A stretch of 64,000 nt of DNA from a filamentous cyanobacterium ESFC-1 (GTDB taxonomy: Bacteria > Cyanobacteriota > Cyanobacteriia > Cyanobacteriales > Spirulinaceae), in NCBI GenBank assembly GCA_000380225.1, contig KB904821.1, forward strand, positions 980,791-1,044,790, written 5' to 3'. The translations under genes were made by a program, and so were the position numbers. Below, one piece after another: positions 52,385 through 59,959 of the stretch. The notes beneath the pieces are model-generated. The model was not told the origin of the DNA and did no database searches. It was given only the letters and a program-made list of their open reading frames with translations. The stretch's first letter is position 1. Every line of letters begins with the position of its first letter.

Positions 52385-55300
52385 CTACTGGGGCCAGCGT
52401 TTTTGTTGATACCGTTCAACCGCTTCGGGTTCGAGATTGCGGGTATTGCCATTTTCATAGAGATAAAAAACTTCTTCGTTATTAATTTGTACAAAAGTCG
52501 GTTGAGGAGAGGGTTGTACCTCAATTACCGCCGTTCTTCCTTGAGTAGAACTCCTTAAATGAACTTGAACTAAATCAGTATATTCTTCGCCAAGACGATT
52601 AGCAATAATGCCTTGTAAATAAGCATTGGCAAATTCTTCATTATCTAGATGAACTGCTAAATAAGGGTTACAATCATAAACTAAATCCCTGAGATTAATA
52701 GAGGTACTTCCCCCCTCAGCATTCATCAAACCGGCAATGGTCGAAATTTTCAAATCTAGCAGCTTAAAATCATCATAATGGGTGGCTTCGATACAAGCTG
52801 AGGCTGTTGCCGTTAAAGGGGTGGGGGCGGGGTCTGGTAATGAAGGAGAAGCGGGCGTAGAGGGTATTATCGGCGGAGTAGGGGAAGTGGTGAAGCGAAG
52901 GAGAGATGAAGGGGCGCGATCGCGAGAACCATTAGAGATATCATTACGGGTATTAGTTAAGTTAAAATCAACTCCCGGTATCCCCGTCGTGGCAGCGTTA
53001 ACTTGATAATTCCCCGCAATCGTATTCGCCGTAAAACTCGTTTGAGCCATCCCGTTCCCATTGGTTGTCACAGTAGCATTAAGAGCAATCCCACCCGCCC
53101 CAGTTCGGGGAGTCGTAAAGTTCACCGCAGCATTGGGAACAACATTGCCGAATTGGTCTGCAACCAAGACTTGTAAAGGATTAGCAAAAGCCTGATTAAC
53201 CGTCGTGCTTTGGTTATTACCCCCCATTACCGTAATGCGATTGGGCCTATCTGGGGTATTCGTCAAATTCAAATTAACGGCGGGCATTCCTAGTGTAGTC
53301 GCACTCACTTGATAACTACCCGCAATCGTATTCGCCGTAAAACTCGTTTGAGCCATCCCGTTCCCATTGGTGGTAACAGTAGGATTAGTCGCCGTCCCAC
53401 TCGCGCCAATATTAGGAGCCGCAAACGTAACCGAGATGCCCGCAAAAGGAATTGCTGTATTGGCAAAAGCGTCAGCGAGTTGCACCGTCAAAGGATTGGC
53501 AAAAGCCGTATTCACCGTTGTACTTTGGGGAGTCCCAACTGCTTGTAACACAAAACCCTGGGACTCAAAAGCGCCAATATCTACCCCTGTATTAAAGTTA
53601 CGCCCTGCACCCCGTTGGTCTGTGGTGATACCCCCAGGAATATTGGCATTATCCCCGGCATCTACCGCCGGACTCCCCGGAACCAGAGCATGAGTTTGAG
53701 TAGAGCCGCCATAATTCCCCAAAGGAGTGAGGACTTGGTTAATGTCGGTAATGTTTAACCCCGCGAAGGTTAAATCGCTTCCCGTTCCCAGAGTGCCATT
53801 TGTGCCTATGGTATCGCCAACGAGGTTATTCCCATTGCCGTTAATATTCTCGCCAGAAACGTCAGGATGGATGTCATTGCCCACAACAGGACTGTTATCG
53901 AAGTTACCCGCAATGATACTGTTGCGAATCGTGAAAGTGCCTTGAACACTGCGAACCACACCGCCACCATTGCCATTACCATCGCCACTAGAATCGGCAA
54001 TATTATTTGTGATGGTGCTGTTGAGAATAGAACCCCCGTCCAAGCTGCGAACACCACCGCCATCATCAACGGCGGTATTGCCGCTAACCGTCGTATTGAT
54101 GAGGTTCACTGCTCCCTCCGTATAAACGCCACCACCATCATCAACGGCGGTATTGCCACTCACGGTACTGTTAGTCAAATTGACCACCCCTTGACTATAA
54201 ATACCGCCGCCATCTTTGGCTGCATTATCCCTGACGGTACTCTGAGTTAGGGTAAGCGTTCCTGTGCCATTGTAGTTAATACCGCCGCCATTGCCCCCAG
54301 CCGCAGCTACATCCCCATTCCGAATGGTTAGGGCATCCATCGTTACATCGGCATTACCTGTAATGTCAAAAATGCGAAAGTCTGGTGTGCCAATTGCGGC
54401 GCTACGCTCGACAATGACGGTATTGGCTCCGTTGAAGTCTCCATTAATGAGCAAACCACCATTGTTGGTAGTATCGACATCCAACTGAGCCGAAGTTAGG
54501 GTGACTTGGGTTAATCCCGGTGCAAAGCGAATTTCGTCATCTCCGGGGGATTGGTTGTCTTGGGCATCTAAGATGGCTTGACGCAAGGAACCGGGCCCCC
54601 TATCTCCCCCATTGGTGGCTGTAAATATGGCTAGAGTATCCCTGTAGTTGCTGAGTACGGTTGAGTTAAAGGGGGTTGTGGCTTCTAGGGTTCCGACTTG
54701 ACGCTCTAGTATCCAATCTCCGCCTGCCCCGGTAATATTGGTAGACCCGGCCACATCTGCCCCGGAATAACTGGCAATATTGTTGAGTAGGGCTTCTCCG
54801 ACAGTTCCGGCGGCAGTAAGACAGGCATACAACAGGACATCCGCCCCAATATTCAATCCCTGACTCCATTGCTGCATCGCGGTTTGGTATTGGCTGATGT
54901 TGTCTTGATTGACGAAGGCATTACCCAGCCAAAAGTCTCCTTCGCTACCTTCTGAGACGATGTGGAGTTCATCGACTAAGCTTAATCCGGGTGTGGTGAG
55001 GGTGTCGGTAATTTTCGCGATGCCGTCTTCGGTGGGAACAACAACAGTGGTGGTGGTTCCGGGTTTGCCGCCAAAGAGTAAGTCGCTGTAGTTGGGAACT
55101 GTGGCATCGAGGAAGATGTGGGCGTTGGGGTCGCTGTCTTGTTGGGCAAAGCGAGTGACGGTGGGGGCGCTGTACTGCCCATTATGGGTGCGAATGAGGC
55201 TTTGGGGGTTGCCGATGGGGTTAACATCATTCGCAGCACCGAGATGGACTTCGCGACCACTCACAGAACCCGCGAGGGTGACATTTCCGGCGGCATCGAT

Positions 55301-56128
55301 GCTCACGTTCGACCCCGTAAGACGTAGCTCTCCGTTGGGTTCGACGGTGACTCCTGTTGCGTTTTGAAGACTGGGGGCGGTGAGTAGGCGGGGTAAGTCG
55401 GTGGCACGGATACCGCTTTCGAGGTTGGGGGGCGTGATTTCTAGGCCGAGAATCATCCCTTTTTGGTTGATGCGGATGGTGTTACTGTCGGGAACGGCGG
55501 TAATGGTAATATTGCCGTTGGGGGCGGTGAGGGTTCCGGTGTTGATGACGCTGCTGCCAATGAGGGATAAGTTACCGTGATTTACGCCAAGTTGGGCGGC
55601 GTTAACGATGGTGCCGTTTTGACCGGAGAAGATGAAGGCATTGGGATTGCTGGTGAGTTGAGAATAGTCAGTTTGTCCGGTAGCACTGAAAATACCGCTA
55701 TCGAAGCCAATGGCATCGGCGGTGGTGGCGGTGAAACTACCGGGAACGTTGAGGCTGGCTCCCTGAGTAAATACGATTCCGGCAGGATTCATCAGCAGGA
55801 GGTTACTGTTGCCTCCGGTGACTTGGATTAAGCCTTGGATGATGGATGGATTACCGCCGGTGACTCGCCCTAGGATGTTCTGGGTTTGGGGATTGGAGAG
55901 GAAGTTGGCGATTTCGTTGGGAGCTAACCCGAGTTCTGTGAAGGAGTGGAATAGGTTGGCTCCGGCTTGGGTTCCGCCGGTGATGGTGTAGGTGTTGCCG
56001 TTATGTTGGATTGTGGTTCCGGTGTTGTCGGGGGTGGCGGTTATGGATTGGGCGAGGGTGGGTGACGCTAGGGTGGCAAGACTTAAGGTAGTGAGAAGGG
56101 CAAAAGGTTTATGAATATGAATAGACAT
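52385..56128 (-). CDS. Two-partner-secretion exoprotein with DUF4347, beta-helix, Ig-like and AlbA_2-like C-terminal regions
   Basis: The 1247-residue protein has: signal peptide (PFALLTTLSLATLASPTLAQ); TPS/haemagglutinin secretion domain (about 28-290, NLFHSFTELGLAPNEIANFL, NLLLMNPAGIVFTQGASLNV); DUF4347-like domain (about 335-500, LDATVPNYSDLLFGGKPGT, VDELHIVSEGSEGDFWLGNA, DVLLYACLTAAGTVGEALL); beta-helix with GGGI/GGGVYTEG repeats (about 500-860) ending GAFESQ; two Ig-like (Big_1-type) repeats (about 860-1060, NPTVTTNGNGMAQTSFTANT); a Pro-rich linker; and a C-terminal region (1111-1247) resembling AlbA_2/Schlafen-type domains (STIAGLMNAEGG, LQGIIANRLGEEYTDLVQV, VIEVQPSPQPTFV, FYLYENGNTRNL). 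No TpsB transporter gene is adjacent. It is probably exported to the cell surface. Confidence 0.85.
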   Translation of the reverse strand: MSIHIHKPFALLTTLSLATLASPTLAQSITATPDNTGTTIQHNGNTYTITGGTQAGANLFHSFTELGLAPNEIANFLSNPQTQNILGRVTGGNPSIIQGLIQVTGGNSNLLLMNPAGIVFTQGASLNVPGSFTATTADAIGFDSGIFSATGQTDYSQLTSNPNAFIFSGQNGTIVNAAQLGVNHGNLSLIGSSVINTGTLTAPNGNITITAVPDSNTIRINQKGMILGLEITPPNLESGIRATDLPRLLTAPSLQNATGVTVEPNGELRLTGSNVSIDAAGNVTLAGSVSGREVHLGAANDVNPIGNPQSLIRTHNGQYSAPTVTRFAQQDSDPNAHIFLDATVPNYSDLLFGGKPGTTTTVVVPTEDGIAKITDTLTTPGLSLVDELHIVSEGSEGDFWLGNAFVNQDNISQYQTAMQQWSQGLNIGADVLLYACLTAAGTVGEALLNNIASYSGADVAGSTNITGAGGDWILERQVGTLEATTPFNSTVLSNYRDTLAIFTATNGGDRGPGSLRQAILDAQDNQSPGDDEIRFAPGLTQVTLTSAQLDVDTTNNGGLLINGDFNGANTVIVERSAAIGTPDFRIFDITGNADVTMDALTIRNGDVAAAGGNGGGINYNGTGTLTLTQSTVRDNAAKDGGGIYSQGVVNLTNSTVSGNTAVDDGGGVYTEGAVNLINTTVSGNTAVDDGGGVRSLDGGSILNSTITNNIADSSGDGNGNGGGVVRSVQGTFTIRNSIIAGNFDNSPVVGNDIHPDVSGENINGNGNNLVGDTIGTNGTLGTGSDLTFAGLNITDINQVLTPLGNYGGSTQTHALVPGSPAVDAGDNANIPGGITTDQRGAGRNFNTGVDIGAFESQGFVLQAVGTPQSTTVNTAFANPLTVQLADAFANTAIPFAGISVTFAAPNIGASGTATNPTVTTNGNGMAQTSFTANTIAGSYQVSATTLGMPAVNLNLTNTPDRPNRITVMGGNNQSTTVNQAFANPLQVLVADQFGNVVPNAAVNFTTPRTGAGGIALNATVTTNGNGMAQTSFTANTIAGNYQVNAATTGIPGVDFNLTNTRNDISNGSRDRAPSSLLRFTTSPTPPIIPSTPASPSLPDPAPTPLTATASACIEATHYDDFKLLDLKISTIAGLMNAEGGSTSINLRDLVYDCNPYLAVHLDNEEFANAYLQGIIANRLGEEYTDLVQVHLRSSTQGRTAVIEVQPSPQPTFVQINNEEVFYLYENGNTRNLEPEAVERYQQKRWPQ

Positions 56129-56765
56129 TTTTACTTTTGAAAAAGTTTAATTTGTTATTAACAACTAAGTGTTTTTTCGGATTGTAACGTTTATTTCTTG
56201 ACAAATAAAATAATTTATATTGAATCTTGATAAAAAGGAAGATGGCTTTACCGTAGCTTTACATAGATATTTTTCAATCCTGCGGAATCGAGACTGCTAG
56301 AGTCTAGGAATGAGTGCATATTTTTATGTAATTTCCGGGGGAGCGATCGCGATTCGATTTTTAAAAAAAGGGCGGGGGGAGATGGAAGTTAAGGGATACT
56401 TTTTACTTTTTTGGAAGTAAAATATGTGGAGTTGTATCAGTTAAAACTTGATTGGTCAGAGCAACTGAGACGGATAATAAAGTGAGTCAGTATTGCCTGT
56501 TTTGACTTAGAGTGCTTGACTTAGGCATTGATACTATTTCAGACAAAATAGATGAATTGATGCTACAAATTACTAATAATTTAGGGTTAAGCTGGAAGGA
56601 TGGGATGATTTTCCGAGCGAGATTACGTCCATAGGGCCACAAACCTGGCTTGATTGGATGAGGTCGGTTCGTAACTCAAGAAATATAACTGAGAATAAAT
56701 ACTAAAAAATTGCTTCTGAGTTGAGGGGCTACTGCGCTAAAATTGAAAATTAAAATCTTGAGATT
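56129..56765. other. 637-base gene-free divergent region
   Basis: A/T-rich spacer between two divergent genes with one HIP1 site (56343-56350). No ORF, repeat or strong hairpin is seen; it presumably holds both promoters. Confidence 0.4.
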
Positions 56766-57962
56766 ATGCTGGATTTAACGAAGGTGGCGCGATCGCTCCC
56801 TGGTATGAGTCAACACCTGAAAGCGGAAGCCAAAGCCAGCTTACAACGCAAAGAACGGGCGATCGCGCTACTGCAACAAGCCCGCGCCCGACAACAAGAC
56901 CTGGTAGAATTACAAAAACAATGGCGCGATCGCCTGATTTTTGCCGCCGCAACTCCCCTCGAACCTCTCGATACTTGCGTCGATTTATTTGCCCCTCCGA
57001 CGCAACACACGGTATTTGCCACGGATGGCTCGCAAATCGCCCCCTCTCACCACGAAATCGCTTATTGTTACCTGATCAATGTGGGCCGGGTGATGCTACA
57101 TTACGGTCAAAGTTTGCATCCCCTCCTCGACAGCTTACCGGAAGTCTTTTATAAGCCCGAAGACCTCTATGTGTCGAAACAGTGGGGCATTCGTACCGAA
57201 GAATGGATGGGCTATCGTCGCATGGTATCTGAAGCGCAAATGCTGGCGGAAATGGCTTGTCGCTGGGTGCGTCCTCCAGGGGCCCATTACGATACGCCGA
57301 ATCTGGCAATGGTGGACGGTTCGTTGATTTACTGGTTTTTAGAAGGAATGCCAACGGACGCTCGCGATCGCCTTTTACCCCCGATGCTTGCCGCTTGGGA
57401 CACTTTACAACAAGAACGCGTGCCGATGATGGGTTATCTCAGTGCGTCCCGCAGTGGTGAAGCCAATAACTTTTTGCGACTACAAGCTTGTCCTTATGAT
57501 ACCCCCAACTGTGGCAGTCATTGCCAGAACGTGCGCGATCGCCTACCCTGTCAAATTATCGATCCTCTGCGAGATAGCACATTAGGGGAAACCCTACTGC
57601 AACCGGGACAACGGGGGCCTTTGTGGATGAGTTCAGCCCGTATTCTCGAACTGTATCCTGAATCCTTGCAAACCTGTTTTTGTTACGTTCATGTTGGCAC
57701 AGAAGTGGCGCGGGTAGAAGTGCCGCGCTGGGTAGCAGAAGATGAAACCCTGTTGAATCAATCTCTGAGTATTCTTTTGGGTCAAGTGTACAAGGGTTAT
57801 GGCTATCCTGTGGCGTTGGCCGAATCCCATAATCAAGCAGTGGTCAGAGGGGGCGATCGCGCTCGTTTCTTTAGTTTACTCGAACAGCAGATGATTCGCG
57901 TCGGCTTGCAAAATGTCGGAACATCTTACAAGGAAGCTCGCAAACGCGGCAGTATTGCTTAG
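56766..57962 (+). CDS. NurA-domain nuclease
   Basis: The 398-residue protein has a helical N-terminus (about 15-70, QLHLKAEAK-like charged region) and the NurA core: FATDGSQIAPSHHE with Asp87, AMVDGSLIYWFLEG with Asp184, and a late HNQAVVRGGDRARFF segment. NurA is a Mn-dependent 5'-3' nuclease that works with the HerA helicase in DNA end resection. No herA gene is adjacent. The stop lies at the edge of a TTGGTTG array, which begins one or two bases later. Confidence 0.85.
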   Translation: MLDLTKVARSLPGMSQHLKAEAKASLQRKERAIALLQQARARQQDLVELQKQWRDRLIFAAATPLEPLDTCVDLFAPPTQHTVFATDGSQIAPSHHEIAYCYLINVGRVMLHYGQSLHPLLDSLPEVFYKPEDLYVSKQWGIRTEEWMGYRRMVSEAQMLAEMACRWVRPPGAHYDTPNLAMVDGSLIYWFLEGMPTDARDRLLPPMLAAWDTLQQERVPMMGYLSASRSGEANNFLRLQACPYDTPNCGSHCQNVRDRLPCQIIDPLRDSTLGETLLQPGQRGPLWMSSARILELYPESLQTCFCYVHVGTEVARVEVPRWVAEDETLLNQSLSILLGQVYKGYGYPVALAESHNQAVVRGGDRARFFSLLEQQMIRVGLQNVGTSYKEARKRGSIA

Positions 57963-58019
57963 TTGTTGGTTGTTGGTTGTTGGTTGTTGGTTATTGGTTG
58001 TTAGTTATTGGTTATTGGT
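57963..58019. repeat. TTGGTTG heptamer array after nurA
   Basis: About eight heptamers (TTGGTTG, TTGGTTA, TTAGTTA) abut the nurA stop codon and change into TTGGTCA. Confidence 0.88.
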
Positions 58020-58170
58020 CAATCGTGACAAGTTAAGGTTTTGTACCCATTGTCAAGTTCCTTGTAGGGGCGGGGTTTCCCCGTCCAAGTTTATGTTATA
58101 GCAATTCCAAATAAAAACCAGCAGCCCCTCTCGGAGTGGGAGAGGGGTTTGGGGTGAGGGCAGTTCAGGG
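58020..58170. repeat. Dispersed repeat B with palindrome
   Basis: It matches 8675-8754 almost base for base over GTGACAAGTTAAGGTTTTGT, TGTCAAGTTCCTTGTAGGGG and the palindrome (58067-58086). The shared CCCCTCTC...GAGAGGGGTTT hairpin follows (58116-58150). Confidence 0.85.
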
Positions 58171-58246
58171 AGAATACGATACCTTTATTGGGAGATGACT
58201 GTACGGAAACTAATTGTAATGACTATATTTGTAATGAATATATAAG

Positions 58247-58888
58247 ATGACGATAAAAGTAACCGCTTTAATTCTCGCGGGGGGGCAGAGTTCCCGGATG
58301 GGAGAAGATAAAGCGCTAGTTCAATGGCAAAATCAGCCGTTATTACAGATTGTTTGTGATGTAGCGACAAGTTGCTGTTCTACTGCTTATATTCTCACCC
58401 CCTGGCCAGATCGCTATCGTGCGATCGCGCCATCTTCCTGTCATTTCCTGCCCGAATCTCAACCTCATCAAGGGCCCTTAGTCGCATTAACCCAGGGGAT
58501 TTCCCAACTGCCTCCTTGTGATTGGGTGTGGTTGTTGGCTTGCGATTTACCCCGATTAGACCGCAAAATCATACAAAATTGGCTCAATCTGTTACCTAAT
58601 ATCCCCAATTCTACCTTAGCCGTTGTGCCGTACCACGATGGTTACTTTGAGCCATTGTGTGGCTTTTATCGCGGCGCGATCGCTCCTTTTCTGCAAGAAT
58701 TTCAACAAACTGGGGGGCGTTCCTTCCAAAAATTTCTTCAGACAATCCCCACCCACCAGTTAACCCTCAACAATCAAGAAGTATTAACCCTCTGGAATTG
58801 CAATACCCCCGCCGATGTATCGCCAAATGGGGCTAGGGCTGGCATTAAGCCAACCCCCGAAAGCGATCGAATGACAAAGGACAAATGA
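58247..58888 (+). CDS. mobA: Molybdenum cofactor guanylyltransferase
   Basis: The 213-residue protein has the nucleotide-binding loop LILAGGQSSRMGEDKALVQW (about 8-27), PHQGPLVALTQGI, LLACDLPRLDRK and EPLCGFYRGAIAP. It attaches GMP to molybdopterin, giving the cofactor used by nitrate reductase. The C-terminus SDRMTKDK and the stop codon are encoded by CAAAGGA/CAAATGA-type heptamers, so the repeat supplies the end of the gene. Convergent narM lies close by, which fits a nitrate-assimilation role. Confidence 0.9.
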   Translation: MTIKVTALILAGGQSSRMGEDKALVQWQNQPLLQIVCDVATSCCSTAYILTPWPDRYRAIAPSSCHFLPESQPHQGPLVALTQGISQLPPCDWVWLLACDLPRLDRKIIQNWLNLLPNIPNSTLAVVPYHDGYFEPLCGFYRGAIAPFLQEFQQTGGRSFQKFLQTIPTHQLTLNNQEVLTLWNCNTPADVSPNGARAGIKPTPESDRMTKDK

Positions 58889-58984
58889 CGAATGACCAAT
58901 CAGTTGACAGTTGCTAGGAAAACAGGTCATAATCTATAATTGAACAACGACCAACAACAAATAACCAATTTAACAACAATCTGC

Positions 58985-59018
58985 AAAACCCCGGCTTTCT
59001 TAGGAAGACCGGGGTTTT
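58985..59018. terminator. Bidirectional terminator between mobA and narM
   Basis: Perfect 10-bp stem AAAACCCCGG/CCGGGGTTTT (58985-58994, 59009-59018) with an inner CTTTC/GAAG pair. A and T tracts flank both sides. Confidence 0.88.
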
Positions 59019-59028
59019 ATTTTGGATT

Positions 59029-59499
59029 TTAGACCGTAGGAGTTCGATCCACCACATTAAACTCTCGCATCGCTGGCACAAAATTACGGTTTTCGTGACT
59101 GGGACGACTGAGTTTAATCAACGCAAACCGTTGGGCAGGGGTGAGGTTTTGCCACTGCCTCGGCGTAATTTCGAGGTTGTACGATTGGGCTTTTTGAGTC
59201 ACAGTGTCAGGAATCTGGGTTTCATCGAGCCAAGGGGGATGGGCTTCGATGGGGAGTTCTGAGGCAGGTTTTCCGGTGTAGTTGATGACTAAACTTTGCA
59301 GATATTGACGATAGTTACTAATCTCGTCAGGACTGCTGCAAGCGAGTTCTACGAGAGATTGGCGTTCGTCTTGGCTGAATTGATGCCAATGGGTGAGTTT
59401 GAGTTTGACTCCGCAAGTATCGAGTTTCAGGCGTACCCGCATGGGAATACACCGCAGGGAGTCTACAAAATCAGTTTCAAAGTCAAAGAAGTAGGTCAT
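59029..59499 (-). CDS. narM: NarM, nitrate reductase-associated protein
   Basis: The 156-residue protein has FDFETDFVDSLRCIPMRVRL, KLDTCGVKLKLTHWHQFSQD, ERQSLVELA and TPRQWQNLTPAQRFALIKLS, the cyanobacterial NarM pattern. NarM is required for active ferredoxin nitrate reductase (known in Synechococcus), probably in cofactor insertion. The mobA gene is convergent on the other side of a terminator. narB itself is not in the window. Confidence 0.88.
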   Translation of the reverse strand: MTYFFDFETDFVDSLRCIPMRVRLKLDTCGVKLKLTHWHQFSQDERQSLVELACSSPDEISNYRQYLQSLVINYTGKPASELPIEAHPPWLDETQIPDTVTQKAQSYNLEITPRQWQNLTPAQRFALIKLSRPSHENRNFVPAMREFNVVDRTPTV

Positions 59500-59509
59500 A
59501 AAATAAGCT

Positions 59510-59668
59510 CATCAAGGAAAATTAGGTCTGAAAACCCGTCCTGTCTTGTCGAGCTACAAGGTGCTACTCGCGCTACCAGGCGCGAGGACGGAAGCGCTTT
59601 TAGGACGGCTTTAGACTTTAATCGTAGCGTCCTACTACCTTTAAAGACATGAACCCATCATGTGAACC
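59510..59668 (+). mobile_element. Probable left end of a decayed IS200/IS605 element
   Basis: Gene-free stretch just upstream of a tnpB relic, with several short hairpins (for example CTACTCGCGC.. GCGCGAG, CCATGGTTCACATGAT-like). Its role as the transposon left end is inferred from position only. Confidence 0.4.
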
Positions 59669-59830
59669 ATGGAAAAGACATACAGTTACCGATTTTACCC
59701 AACCTCTTAGTCAACTTTCCCTCTGCGATCCTATACTTCCGTTCACCTTGTCACAATAGACACTTATTATCTTCATAAAGCGCGTTGCTCGAAAGCCTTA
59801 TCAGACAACGCTTGTGGGCGACTTGTTACC
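59669..59830 (+). pseudogene. tnpB: TnpB (IS200/IS605 accessory protein) N-terminal relic
   Basis: ATG at 59669 reads MEKTYSYRFYPTS then TAG. The first twelve residues are the usual start of cyanobacterial TnpB. Beyond the stop, after a shift, VxLV and NR (GTTCACCTTGTC.. ACAATAG) correspond to the CVRLVYNRAL region with a deleted base, and HKAR is recognisable. The rest is gone. This is a decayed pseudogene. Confidence 0.7.
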
Positions 59831-59959
59831 CCACCAGGTAACAACTATATTCTTAAAATAAAGTAATATCAAAATCTATCCAAAACTGCATAAGTCTCTC
59901 AACCCGCGAGATATAACATTGCACAGAGCAATTTTAGTCCTAATCCCCATTAACCGACC

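Noticed and set aside
54630..55125. Exoprotein as CdiA-type contact-dependent toxin
   Set aside because: No VENN-type pre-toxin motif, no adjacent CdiB/TpsB and no immunity gene candidate; lpxC is the next gene.
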